Shown here: positions 45,501-55,192 of the stretch, in pieces
How positions within the stretch are numbered: position 1 is the first letter of the stretch
Layout: each line of letters opens with the position of its first letter
Origin: Procambarus clarkii
Lineage: Eukaryota; Arthropoda; Malacostraca; Decapoda; Cambaridae
DNA: 64,000 nucleotides
Reading direction: 5' to 3'
NCBI RefSeq assembly: GCF_040958095.1
Contig: NC_091181.1
Location: forward strand, 30,902,029-30,966,028
Notes under the pieces: model-generated
What the model was told of the DNA's origin: nothing
What the model saw: the letters and a program-made list of their open reading frames with translations, nothing else
The model's database searches: none
Program-made: the position numbers and the translations under genes

Positions 45501-47326
45501 ATCAGGTCGTCGGATGTCACTGCCTTGGGTACAGCAGAGAGCTGCTTCATGCCCCAACAGAGGGCACGATAGCAGTTAGCTGGAAAGATATCAACACAAA
45601 GAGACACAATACTTACGAAGATGCGCACTTCCCTTTAGTCGATAACAGTTTAGTAATGTGTTGGACGGTCTGTCAGGCGTGGAGGGGTCTAGTCGTGGGT
45701 GATCTACCGTAGTCTCCCCCGTTTGTGTCCTGTCGTATGTAGTAACGTTGTTATTGACAGTTCACGTGATCAACAGACGGAAAGGGATGGGACGGGAAGG
45801 CTATACAGGACGGGATATTAGACCGGGAAGGAATGACAGGGAGGTTACTCAAGGTGAAAAGTCAATTTAATCGCGAAGGTGAAGTGAAAGTATGTGACAG
45901 GGGACGTAGGTGACGGGAGATATAGGTGACGGGGGACACAGATGACGGGGAGACGTAACTCTCAGGAGAAGTAGGTTGCGGGAAATGGAGATAACGAGGG
46001 TCGTAGGAAATGGGAGACGTTCTTGTTGTGATGGAGAGAAAGTGAGAAGTTTGGAGGATAGAAATAGGAGGGGAGAGAGAGAGATCGAAACCCCAAACGG
46101 GACAGAAAGAACAGATGATGTAAGCCATAGAGAAGGAGAATGGCAATGCCGGAATGGGTGAGAGTAAGTGTGGGAGAGTAAAGTGAGAGATATTAGAAGG
46201 GAGTGAGAGTAAGGAAGAGTATGAAAGGATGAATGAGAACAGAACAAAAGTAATCAACGCGTGAGAGAGAGTAGGAGTGTGAGGGAGGGGGAAGGATAAG
46301 AGAGAGAGAGAGGGGAGGGAAGAGAGGAAGAAGGGGAGACAAAACAAGCAGGATTAGGAGAGGAACTACCTGGTGAGGGGCGGGGAGGACCACGGCCTGC
46401 GTGGCTGACGACTCAGCCATCCTCTGGTCGTAGAGCACGGAGGGCGAGAAGAGCGGGAAAGTCACGCCGCCATTTCTGCCGGAGAACACGCACATAGAGT
46501 AATGAAGAACTGTTAAAATATGGTATACAAATTCATATTACAAAATTATAGACAAAGAAGCTAGGCAGTGACCCAGACGAAGAACTCAGGCAGATGCCAA
46601 GAATCACAGGAAAGCCCCAGAAAGGGAGTCGGAGGGGGTATAGCACAAACAGAACCCGAAGATGGGAATCTGAAGTATATAAACATACCGATGCGATATG
46701 AGCCAGAACAAGTAGAATCCGAGAGAACCCAACAGTTGTGATGTTAACGTACTTGATGGACGGGGATATCTGGATGGACTGCGCCGTCGACAGCTGAGCG
46801 ATAGCCACCAGCTGCGCGATGGTCACCAACTGCGCCAGGGTCACCATCACGGCTCCTATGGTCGCTGCCGCTGCTCTCTGGGCCTGTGTCGTCAACCCAA
46901 ATGTTGTTAGTGGCATTAATGTCGTTTACAAGTACTGGAACTCACATAGTAGTAATAAACCCCCTGAGAGTATAGACATGCTCTTGAGAGTATAGGAGCT
47001 CCAGGTAACCAACTGGTTAACTACATTCACTACCAAATTGCCGGCCGGGTTCGAGTCCTGGGCAGGGAAGCATGTTTGGGCAACTGTCCTACACCCAGCA
47101 ATAATTTGGAAATTGGTTGTAAGCTGATTGGCGGATTGTGTTGCAGGGAAAATGAGTAGGGTAAGGCTTAATTTCAACTGTGCAAAGGGCCTGCTAACAC
47201 GAAGCAGCGTTATTTGCACAGGTACCCTTGTCTTAAATATATAAATATATACACATACAGGTATGTACTGTACATACATACATACATACATACATACATA
47301 CATACATACATACATACATACATACA

Positions 47327-47359
<33 letters not shown>

Positions 47360-47518
47360 CCTATTATATATATATAATAGGAAAATAATTAAGAGGCCCA
47401 TCAGGTACACTGGTATAAGCACGACCTCCACCGCCCCCCCCTTGCCAAAAGTAGCGATAATGTCAGCCATTATCTCACACACTGTTAGTTGACTTACCTT
47501 AAACAAGGCCTGAACCAT
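39548..47518 (-). CDS. Uncharacterised secreted or single-pass membrane protein, nine coding exons
   Basis: Exons, in gene order: 47498-47518, 46753-46883, 46370-46475, 44336-44377, 42337-42466, 41428-41534, 41018-41273, 40025-40214, 39548-39707. All introns are GT-AG and all phases join, giving about 380 residues. The start MVQALFK was chosen because it leads into a hydrophobic leader (ATIGAVMVTLAQLVTIAQL); the frame is open further upstream to 47806, so a longer N-terminus is possible. Middle regions have YSYPPMNYKNQSGRFFTFGS and a membrane-like segment IISIGALILIASLLLPQLAA (about 41100-41160). The C-terminal half has spaced cysteines (CMQRSVC, then CQVQYPKCP), loosely like the arthropod DM4/DM12 pattern. 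I do not recognise the family with confidence, and its function is unknown. Confidence 0.82.
39901..39990 (+). mobile_element. Two-hairpin short element, type A
   Basis: Stem 1 ACGGGC/GCCCGT (39919-39938), then stem 2 GCTACTtGGAAC/GTTCC with a weakened outer stem, then tgaatctataacaacaacag. It lies in the last intron of the nine-exon gene. Confidence 0.7.
40295..40530 (-). repeat. Dispersed retroelement fragment
   Basis: Contains aggcagctcctgtttatatt and tttatatccattgtttcatg. Related pieces are at 10140-10200 (next to the Penelope-like reverse transcriptase), 38350 and 52670. Probably an untranslated part of a Penelope-like or LINE family; the direction is uncertain. Confidence 0.55.
40632..40697 (+). 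mobile_element. Two-hairpin short element, type A variant
   Basis: acgggttcactatagcccgt forms stem 1. The second stem keeps GCTAC/GTAGC ends around a diverged centre. The tail is taaaacaacaacaacac. Confidence 0.7.
40697..40752 (-). mobile_element. Two-hairpin short element, type B
   Basis: Read on the minus strand: ACGGGC-tattcat-GCCCGT, then GCCACC-tcttg-GGTGGC, then ttaatcttcatcaatcaatc. Same order as 10428-10487. Confidence 0.72.
40771..40845 (-). mobile_element. Two-hairpin short element, type A variant
   Basis: Minus strand: acgggctcaccatagcccgt (stem 1), then gctacatggacacttcgtcc and cgagtagc (stem 2), then aaatctttaacaaca. Stem 2 pairs GGAC with GTCC instead of GGAAC with GTTCC. Confidence 0.72.
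42845..44150. other. Intron sequence with a partial SINE
   Basis: Part of intron 4 of the nine-exon minus-strand gene. 43050-43105 (tgttcacctagtggtaaata, ggtacctgggagttaggcaa) is a SINE body fragment. Nothing else was recognised. Confidence 0.5.
44420..44998. repeat. Diverged 24-27 bp minisatellite
   Basis: About twenty units of the form ctgttagtggtacctgtatacac, diverging along the array. Units near nine codons long keep frames open, so the plus-strand frames here (44188-44526, 44615-45001) are artefacts. It lies 43 bases beyond the acceptor side of the 14-codon exon 44336-44377. Confidence 0.85.
45178..45345 (+). mobile_element. tRNA-derived SINE
   Basis: gttcagatcagcgctgttgg and the B-box cgggttcgattcccggg form a tRNA-like head. 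The body cccgttcactagcaacgaaa, ggtaccgggaagttaggca is related to families A and B. The intact B-box arm looks tRNA-like, but the head is not a complete cloverleaf. Confidence 0.65.
45840..46345. repeat. Purine-rich (GA-biased) intron tract
   Basis: About 500 bases, strongly purine-rich on the plus strand, with gacgggrgacrYaggtgacg repeats at 45895-45970 and GA dinucleotide runs at 46069-46330. Long proline/serine/leucine frames on the minus strand are artefacts of this bias. It lies in intron 3. Confidence 0.75.
47003..47192 (+). mobile_element. tRNA-derived SINE, family B-related
   Basis: ggtaaccaactggttaacta (A-box region) and gggttcgagtcctgg (B-box), then a body with gattggcggattgtgttgca and gggaaaatga like family B. 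It lies in intron 1. Confidence 0.7.
47271..47356. repeat. (CATA)n microsatellite
   Basis: About 21 tetranucleotides; the MYVC/THTYI frames here are artefacts. Confidence 0.97.
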
Positions 47519-48420
47519 CCTGCAAGAGTGGCTGAAGGCTCTGATGTGTCCTTGTGAGGTAGCCTCGGAGAGGAGTGGCCTGGCACTACAGCTGACACCT
47601 GCTAAGGTGTCTTGCTTCAACTCTATCAGGCAGGCACCCTTCGAACTCAGCCTCGTCGATCTCGGCAAATTGTACTCGTGCTGCGACTGTGATGCTTCAA
47701 CATGAGTTGGTACCGGCTCCTGGTGTGGATGTCGCCTCGGAGGACCCGTGTGAAGGACTGCAAGGACGAATGTACATTCAGCCTTTATAGCAACTTTCGA
47801 ACTCAAGGAGCGTGTCGTTAGGCCGGGTAAACACAGGCGGAGCTAGCAGTGCGCCGGAGGGGATGCATGGCGGGGGTGGTGGCGGGAACTGGCGAACCAT
47901 GGACCGGGTCGTCGCGGGTGTGGAGAGGGGAAGTGTTATTCATCCATCATTACATAACGTGCATGTGGCTCACACCTGAGGTTGGTCGGGAATGTTGTCA
48001 CAAAGTTCCCCTGCCAGTCGCTGTTATCGATTTCCATTTGCTTCCGGCACCTCACACAGAAACAATCATCAGTCATGGGGTATAAAAGTGCGGGATCGAA
48101 TTAAACAATCCAATACCATACCCCATTCTCACTTTTATGGCATGGAAGAGCAACACGACACACCAGGAGTACCGCCACACGGCAGCACACCTCACACCTT
48201 CCTCTCAACACTTCCCCAGGCAGCCATCATACCCCACCACACCTGGTGCGATGTTTACACTTTGTCCCACCTTCCTTGCGCAGCCTTTGTCAACTCTGTC
48301 CGCTGACTGACTCTTGCCACTGGCCTCCATTTTAATAGCCTTCCACTATACCTTCAAATGCACTACAGCCTTTTGCACTGTTATGAGCAGTGGGACCTGA
48401 GGCCTGTGTCGGCATGAACA

Positions 48421-48680
48421 TTTTGACGTCACTGTGATGTTATACACCTTGTTCACAACTTTATGATGTCGCACACCTCGTACACAACATTATGACGTCA
48501 CTGTGATGTCACACCTCGTACACAACATTATGACGTCACTGTGATGTCACACCTCGTACACAACAGTATGACGTCACTGTGATGTCACACCTCGTACACA
48601 ACAGTATGACGTCACTGTGATGTCAAACCTCGTACACAACATTATGACGTCACTGTGATGTCACACACCTCGTACAAAAC
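48421..48680. repeat. 38-bp tandem array carrying six CRE octamers
   Basis: The palindrome TGACGTCA occurs at 48424, 48493, 48531, 48569, 48607 and 48645; the last five are exactly 38 bp apart. Each unit also has a near-CRE, tgatgtca, 12 bp further on, and cacctcgtacacaac. The array lies about 0.9-1.1 kb upstream of the start codon of the nine-exon minus-strand gene. TGACGTCA is the established CREB/ATF site; whether it regulates anything here is inference. Confidence 0.85.
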
Positions 48681-49365
48681 ATGAAACAAAATCTTTAAAT
48701 TAGTCAGGTCTTAGGTCCTACTTGTCATCAACGAGTGAGTGCCTTCAAGCCTAATCAAAATACAAGTTATCAAAAACCGATGGGGAGATATTAATAATAT
48801 TTGGTAGGCATAAAAGAGTGACTACGAAGAATTAATTTCTAATTTACAAGTTTTTTGAAGCTACGAAATAAAATATCTGTCTGAGTTGGATGCCAAGAAA
48901 CATTTGACGACTTGTGACTGTAATTAGAGCAACCAGAAAACTGATTCACCAAACTATACTGTAAGGGCAAAGATCAAATGGTAAGATTTGTTAGATATTC
49001 GGTTAAGAATTGCAGAACCAATGTAAGAAACATCTTCATATTTATATGATTGATTTGTAATATTACGTAATGTATTTCAGAAGTATTGCTTAATAATATT
49101 TTTATTAATGTCATCCCGTGAATGAGTTTACTTTCGCTGGAGCGGGCCGTAGCCTAGCCCGCCTGGCAGTGTATCTCTGTTATGGGTTTACACCTCACGT
49201 GACGTTATCATCATGGCAGGTGTTCTACGGGACATTGCCTTCCAATCTCTCATTGAACACACAAATTTCACTCGTTATTTGGTTAGGCACAGCTAGCAGA
49301 CTTGCTCAACCGCTCGTTATTTGTAATTGATGGTAGCGTTGTCACCAGGAATCACATATATACAC
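48681..49365. other. No gene recognised
   Basis: AT-rich; a 70-codon frame at 49118-49330 has no motif. Confidence 0.45.
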
Positions 49366-49556
49366 ATCGCGGCTGAGTGGACAGCGCTTTGGGGTCGTAG
49401 TCCTAAGGTTCCGGGTTCGATCTCCGGCCGAGGCAGAAACAAATGGGCAGAGTTTCTTTCACCCTGGTGTATCTGCTCACCTAGCAGTAAATAGGTACCT
49501 GGGATTTAGACAGCTGCTACGGGCTGTTTCCTGGGGATGTTTGTGTGTGTTTGTAG
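49366..49556 (+). mobile_element. SINE family A
   Basis: Head cgcggctgagtggacagcgc, B-box ggttcgatctc, body gggcagagtttctttcaccc, taaataggtacctggg and gggctgtttcctggggatg. Confidence 0.87.
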
Positions 49557-49679
49557 GAGAAATATATGTAGTAGACATAATAGAGGAAAAATAAATTAGT
49601 TAGAAAGGCTGGGTCCAAGAGCTAATAACTCGATTCTGCAGGCGCAAATAGTAAATACACACACACTGGGATAATACTC

Positions 49680-49976
49680 GTAAACTTGAAATTCACCCTA
49701 GAAATGGATGAATCCACTATTTCCTTCCTGGACCACTATCTACTACAGTACAAGCCAACACATCTACACTCATACCTTCATTTCTCATCGAGTCATCCTC
49801 TATCGCTCGAGAAATCGCTGCCCTCCTCCTTGGGTATACGTACAAAACAGATCATCAGCAGTAACGACAAATTTCAGGAAGCCCTGGAAGACGTAAGGAC
49901 TTACTTCAGGAACAGAGGCCACCCAGAGGAGATTCTTCATTCGTCACAAACTAAGTTAACCCCAAAAACCAGACAA
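49680..49976 (+). pseudogene. Penelope-like element fragment
   Basis: The frame reads KFTLEMDESTISFLDHYL, then SSHPLSLEKSLPSSLGIRTK, then ALEDVRTYFRNRGHP. These are the conserved blocks after the reverse transcriptase catalytic site in Penelope-like elements (FT.E....I.FLD; HP...K; R.; L...GYP). Reverse transcriptase core and endonuclease are missing. Confidence 0.72.
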
Positions 49977-50582
49977 GTTCAAGTTCAAGTATGTTTATTG
50001 AGATAAGCAATAAATACATCTCAAAGGGATAGAGTAGCTTAGGCTATTTCTACCCCCCTCTACTTCAAGTCCCTCAAGGGGCGCACAAATTCAGTGAGTA
50101 CAAATAGACATATAACAGTACAAGAATCCCATTTAACATTGCATACAGCAAGTACAGCATATAATTGTTACATTCTTGGGGCAAAATTCTTGTAGCTCCT
50201 AAGTATACTGTCTATTATACCATTATCACACATCCAAACAATTTGATGTGGTACACTATTTATTTCCTTATTTCTATATTTTTCAATAAGGTGACACTAA
50301 TACATAATGTTCTAAGGTGTGGGCGTACGGCATACTACATAATTTACACTCCTTATCTTTTTCACTGACATCAACACCGTATTGCCAGATATATTTATAT
50401 CCTAATCGTAATCTCATGTAAATTGAATCCTTCCAAGTAGACTTTCCTTTACCATAAGTGAAGGACGAATTTGTATTTATTATTGAATAATTCTGAAGTG
50501 TGTTACTACTGTCCACCATTGCCATTCTCTTTATCATTTCTTCACCCTCCTGAATCACCTTGAGACCTCCTGAACGGACCAC
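49977..50582 (-). pseudogene. I-like LINE fragment, ORF2 C-terminus and 3' end
   Basis: Minus-strand open frame 50582-50283 has SSFTYGKGKSTWKDSIYMRL, RLGYKYIWQYGVDV and CKLC...HTLEHY. It is homologous to the end of the full-length LINE ORF2 but clearly diverged, so it is a sister family. The 3' end has a ttcaag-type simple tail at 49977-49990, shared with 11037-11115. Confidence 0.82.
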
Positions 50583-50844
50583 GGGCGCGAAGCACGAATG
50601 AGAGGATAATCCTTCCGCTCCTCTATTTTGCAGGAATAGCGGAAGCTTTTCACCAAGAAGTCCTCACCTTATGGGACTGTCTTCAGACCACCTCCGGGTA
50701 ACACCATACGTGGCCAATCTTCCCACAATTACCTGCCTTGGTTGCAGGGATTAGAGGCAGATCGCTGAGGGACTTCTTAGTCAAAGCCAAGTTTCCTTAA
50801 CACTGCGACCCGTCGAGGGGGTGTTGGAAACAATATAAGCTTCT

Positions 50845-51125
50845 AGACTTGTGACAGGGTCAAGGAGGACCTACGACAACAAGAACAAGAGGACATGGTG
50901 GAGGCTGGGTACTCAAATGTGTCATAGAGATGTTAGAAAGTTTTCGTTTGGCATAAGAGGAATGGAAAATTGGAATGAACTAAAGAAGCAGGTTGTGGAA
51001 GCAAACTCTATACAAGATTTCAAAAGCAGATATGATAGGGAAATAAGACAGGAATCATTGCTTTTAACAACCGGCGACTAGAAAGGCGGCATCCAAGAGC
51101 CAATGCTCGACCATTTAGGCACAAA
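50845..51125 (+). pseudogene. CR1-like LINE ORF2 C-terminus with 3' end
   Basis: Reads RDVRKFSFGIRGMENWNELK, then KQVVEANSIQDFKSRYDREI, the standard LINE C-terminal block. After the stop it ends in caaataggtgagtacacacac, which shows the native 3' end of this family and its CA-type tail. Confidence 0.78.
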
Positions 51126-51201
51126 TAGGTGAGTACACACACCTGCTGGCCGACCCGCTCACCTGCTGACTGACACTGCTAGCGTACACAGGTGTGTGTC
51201 G

Positions 51202-51305
51202 ATGTTGTTGTTGTTGTTGTTATAGATTCAGCTACTCTGAACAAGTTCCAAGTAGCACGGGCTATGGTGAGCCCGTAGTGGATTTACCTGGCACGGGAGC
51301 GATGT
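51202..51305 (-). mobile_element. Two-hairpin short element, type A (long copy)
   Basis: Minus strand: gtgccaggtaaatccactac, then acgggctcaccatagcccgt (stem 1), then gctacttggaac with a pairing partner and agtagc (stem 2), then tgaatctataacaacaacaa. The tail has about six (CAA) units. Confidence 0.75.
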
Positions 51306-51589
51306 TCTGTGTGTCGAGGCACGTGCCTGTAATATAGAGGCATCATGCACGCCTAGGTGGGTGGCAGAGCGGAGGCACCAGCGTCCCGCTCGCATCACCA
51401 CCTCACTTTCACTGCTGCCGCCGTGTTCACTATCCGCCGCGCGCTCCAAATGTTCTCATTATACTTGCAGGCAAAACGGAGCTCTCGCACACCGGCTCTA
51501 GCAAAAAAAAAAATACTCAGATAACAAATGTATTAACCTAATTATAATAAACTATTAAACTAATAATAAACAAATAACTTATGAAACTC

Positions 51590-51850
51590 TTCCTAGATAG
51601 ATGTAATAGAAACCCGTGAGCACCTCACCAGAAATAAATATATCAGTATCTTTAAGATCCCCAGAGTCAGTTACGGGCTCACCATAGCCCGTGCTACTTG
51701 GAACTTGTTGCGAGTAGCTGAATCTATAACTATAACCCCAGAGTCAGACTAAATCTATGCAAACACGCCATACAAATAAAAGACCGCCCAGTCTATGGAT
51801 CTGGCTCCCTAGTGAATTAAAAATTGTCATGCTCAGCGTCATTAATATAA
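51590..51850 (+). pseudogene. CR1/Jockey-like LINE fragment carrying a nested short element
   Basis: cctagatagatgtaatagaa and agactaaatctatgcaaaca match 18590-18680 of the decayed LINE. It is interrupted at 51671-51735 by a type A hairpin element. Confidence 0.72.
51671..51735 (+). mobile_element. Two-hairpin short element, type A, with target-site duplication
   Basis: 65 bp flanked by ccccagagtcag on both sides (51659-51670 and 51736-51747). The sequence starts at stem 1, lacking the 5' part of the copy at 51202. It ends gaatctataactataa. A constant 3' end, variable 5' end and 12-bp duplication point to target-primed reverse transcription. Confidence 0.82.
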
Positions 51851-51968
51851 TCTAGTCTATCAATTTGTCATGTAGTAACTTATGTTTAAGACAAGATGTT
51901 AGAATGATTGTTTTGTATTGATGTATTTGGTTTCTTGTCGATTTTCATTCATTTCTTCGGTACATAGG

Positions 51969-52205
51969 CCTATCTTGAGGTTATCTTGAAATGATTACGG
52001 GGCTTTAGTGTCCCCGCGGCCCGGTTCTCGACCAGGCCTCCACCCCCAGGAAGCAGCCCGTGACAGCTGACTAACACCCAGGTACCTATTTTACTGCTAG
52101 GTAACAGGGGCATAGGGTGAAAGAAACTCTGCCCTATGTTTCTCGCCGGCGCCTGGGATCGAACCCAGGACCACAAGGATCACAAGTCCAGCGTGCTGTC
52201 CCCTC
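51969..52205 (-). mobile_element. SINE family A (minus), nearly complete
   Basis: Mirror of 8953-9182 over the whole length: atcttgaggttatcttgaaa, cccgcggcccggttctcgac, ccccaggaagcagcccgtga, then gggatcgaacccaggac and the tRNA-like head. Confidence 0.9.
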
Positions 52206-52660
52206 CCCGACCGGCCTACCCTGAAATTACAGTGTAAAATGGCAGTCAGCCTCTCGAAAAGGAGCTGTATAGGCTCGAAGCAGAGAGAACCAGCGCAGGT
52301 AATATTATATTGAGGATTGGCAACAAATATTAAGTCTGGCAACAAGGGCAAGTTCTTCCGGGGAGGAGTCCGTGTATGTCACGGTCAAACCGCTTTTGTT
52401 ACATCAACACTAACAACAACATCATCTCCAACAATGACATTATCACCAACCATTACAACAGTGCATTATAACTCTTCAGTTCCATCGCTTGGTCTTAACC
52501 TCCTCCACACTGACAACTATGTCGTTCAGTGTTGCCACTAGCCTGACATCTGTCAACTCTTGTGTTCTCCTGTTCTTAAAGGTACTCCTGCGAAGACCTC
52601 GTGTTCAGTTGTTCACATATTTCCTTGTCGTAGTCTCAGTATTACATAACAAGTTAAGAA
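52206..52660. other. No gene recognised
   Basis: ac-rich imperfect repeats at 52400-52460; nothing else. Confidence 0.4.
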
Positions 52661-52664
52661 TGAT

Positions 52665-53150
52665 GGTAACTGCAGAAGGCCTGTTGGACCATACTAGGCA
52701 GCTCCTATTTATATCTCCCAATATATATATATATATATATATAATGTATATATGTCTAGCCTACCCTTGAAACAATCAAGGGATCTTACTTCTATTATGT
52801 TACGCTATCTATTATTATTATTATTCGATCCATTCAATTCGTTTGGTATACAACGTTCCTGTGCTTTGCTTAGAATATTTTTAAATAAACTATATTTTGA
52901 ATGCAGGTCGAAATCCTTTCTTATGTCGCCCATCGCTGGGTTCACGTCTCTCTCCAAGACCGGCCCACCCCCCATGTCTAGGACTTTCCAATCTATTACA
53001 CCTAAAACATTTCTTATGTCATTAAAATCAGCTTTTCGGAAATCTGGCACTTTAACATAATTTTCTCCTACAAATCTATTCCATTCTATGCTAAATCTGA
53101 TTTATTTGTGATCACTGTTCCCTAGCTCGCTCCCAGCTCGATGTCAATCG
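52665..53150 (-). pseudogene. LINE fragment: end of endonuclease and linker
   Basis: The minus strand encodes VPDFRKADFNDIRNVLGVID and ILSKAQERCIPNELNG. This linker between endonuclease and reverse transcriptase is common in CR1-like LINEs; the reversed nsDHk-like end of the endonuclease is near 53110-53130. A second dispersed repeat is joined at 52665-52800. Confidence 0.65.
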
Positions 53151-53199
53151 AAGGACCAGCTGAAGGACCACCTGAAGGACCACCTGAAGCACAGAAAAC

Positions 53200-53420
53200 A
53201 GTCACAGTCAGAGATGAAGCATATAGTCGCAGGAAGGCAACAAGTGGCGTCTCCAAAGGGTTGGTCCTTGGACCACTACTATTCTTAATTGATGTGAATA
53301 CCTTCCTGAAGGAATGAACTCGTGTAAGTCAATCTTTGCAGACGACGCAACCCATGCTCCATCCACAACTTTAAGGCCAAATTCGACAAAGAGTTTGAAA
53401 GTCAGAATAGTTAAATTGTA
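53200..53420 (+). pseudogene. LINE reverse transcriptase fragment
   Basis: Reads TSGVSKGLVLGPLLFLIDVN and then a shifted SLFADDA-like site near 53330. These correspond to GVPQGSVLGPLLF and FADD of LINE reverse transcriptases. It is short and broken. Confidence 0.65.
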
Positions 53421-53498
53421 ATGCAACAGGCACAACAAGACAATTAGGCGGGGCATAACGAGGAAGACCTTACTCCCCGGTAGACACTGTTAGGTAAG

Positions 53499-53573
53499 CA
53501 CCACCACCACCACCACCACCACCACCAACACCACCACCACCAACACTGCCACCACCACCATCACCACCATCCC
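53499..53573. repeat. (CAC)n microsatellite, interrupted
   Basis: CAC/ACC triplets with a few interruptions. Confidence 0.93.
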
Positions 53574-53710
53574 TGCCATCGACAGTAGATCACGTCCGTG
53601 TCTCAACCTCAGACGTGGAGAAAGTAATGCGTCACATTACGCAAATTTTCTCTTGACAGTTACAGCAAAACTTTCTGGCGTCGGGGCGTGACCCCCACGC
53701 CAGGTGAGCC

Positions 53711-53800
53711 GCTGTATTCACCTAGTTGTGCTTCCGGGGGTTGAGCTCTGCTCTTTCTGCCCGCCTCCCAACTGTCAATCAATCAACTGTTACTAACTAC
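53711..53800 (-). repeat. CR1-like LINE 3' UTR fragment
   Basis: gtattcacctagttgtgctt and ggttgagctctgctctttct, the same block as 15539-15612. Confidence 0.7.
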
Positions 53801-53829
53801 TAAATTTTTTTTTGCACACACACATACAC

Positions 53830-54001
53830 CCAGGAAGCAGCCCGTAATAGCTGTCTAACTCCCAGGTATCTATTTACTGCTAGGTAACGGGCATCAGGGT
53901 GAAATAAATTCTACCCATTTGTTTCTGCCATCGCCGGGGATTGAACCCCGGTCCCCAGGATTACGACACCTGAGTGTTGTGCACTCAGCCTCCAGGCCCC
54001 C
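53830..54001 (-). mobile_element. SINE family A (minus)
   Basis: cccaggaagcagcccgtaat, ggtatctatttactgctagg, ggattgaaccccggtcccca, cactcagcctccaggccccc. Confidence 0.85.
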
Positions 54002-54381
54002 AAAGTGTGTGTGTATGTGTGTCACACCCATGTCACGCCCACCACCATGGGCGTGCATGTCTCCCGTCAACCCACATTGCAACCTTTGTCAACAGCGTGT
54101 GGTGGATAAGGAAGTTGTATGATCATGTTCGACTCCGAATGCAAAAATAATGGATGGGTTGATGGTTGACTTCGGTGGTGCATAACGTGTGATGTCACTA
54201 CTAGAGCGCAACATGATGTCACCACCCCGATGACTGAATGCTGTGACCACTGAACGACCTGAAAACAACCACACCGTCACTGTATATTGAAAAATGGTGA
54301 TGAATCAGCAGCTGATAAGAAATATATACATTGTTTTTATCGGTTGCACAATGCAACGAGTGTTGGTCATTTGTCCCTCTT

Positions 54382-54562
54382 CCTTAAAAACACCTCACCG
54401 TTCTTAAAACATCTCTTGAGGCCGTTCTTAAAACATATCTTGAAACCGTTCTTAAAACATATCTTAAAACCGCTTTTAAAACATATCTTGAGGCCGTTCT
54501 TAAAACATATCCTGGAACCGTTCTTGAAACATATCTTGAATCTTGGAACCGTCCATGAAACA
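54382..54562. repeat. 24-bp minisatellite, about seven copies
   Basis: Unit ccgttcttaaaacatatcttgag/a. Eight-codon periodicity gives repeated FLKHILKP in one frame, which is not evidence of a gene. Confidence 0.9.
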
Positions 54563-54636
54563 CCTTATACAGGCTAGGGATAATTCCCAGAGAATTGCCT
54601 AAGCGGTACTCCTCACTGCTTTCTAAGATAGAAAGT

Positions 54637-54738
54637 CTCCGTGGCGCAGTGGTAAAACACTTGACTGGTGCTTCGCAAGTAAAAAATTTGGTCTGGATTT
54701 GTATCCGGGCGAGTGCTTTAACACTGCGCCACGGGAAC
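54637..54738. mobile_element. Inverted pair of SINE family B heads
   Basis: tccgtggcgcagtggtaaaa at the left and gctttaacactgcgccacggga at the right are inverted copies of the family B tRNA-like head (compare 13806). The piece can fold back on itself. Confidence 0.6.
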
Positions 54739-54779
54739 TGCAAATTATTATTTTATATTTAAATAATTATTATTTAAAA

Positions 54780-55185
54780 TTATTTTGATCTTAATTTATA
54801 TTTCAAGGGTTATTACATTAAACTTAAATTATACTTTATTACTCTACTCTATGTTATGTTCCAGTTGCTTTTGTAAATTACTCATTAGAGTATTTACGTT
54901 CTGTTATTAATGTAAACAAACTAATGTACAGTTGGTAGAACTACTGACTCCATAATGTAATAGTATATATGCCTGTCATCTTTAACTATTACCTTTTTAT
55001 TGCATTCATCTGTTATTTTCTTGAACTTTCTCAATTTTTGTTAGCCTACTTCTCTTTTAGTATTAAAGAGTTTTTACCCTTTCACACATTTGAATAATTT
55101 TTGTACAAATTATTTTAAGTTTTGCTTGAAACGCTTTGCGTAATTTTGCTTTAATTACAATTTTGCTACTTTTAGATTTTCAATT
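54780..55185 (+). repeat. LINE 3' UTR fragment
   Basis: Ends with gcttgaaacgctttgcgtaa, the shared tail motif. AT-rich upstream; no coding sequence. Confidence 0.55.
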
Positions 55186-55192
55186 TCTTTCT

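Noticed and set aside
45862-46495. Long minus-strand frames rich in Ser, Leu and Pro
   Set aside because: Mostly due to the purine-biased tract. Only 46370-46475 fits splice sites and phase of the nine-exon gene.
47519-47806. Upstream extension of the nine-exon gene to a start at 47806
   Set aside because: The added residues are not leader-like and would bury the hydrophobic leader; treated as 5' UTR, though not excluded.
54287-54577. Repeated FLKHILKP protein
   Set aside because: Produced by a 24-bp minisatellite; no other coding evidence.
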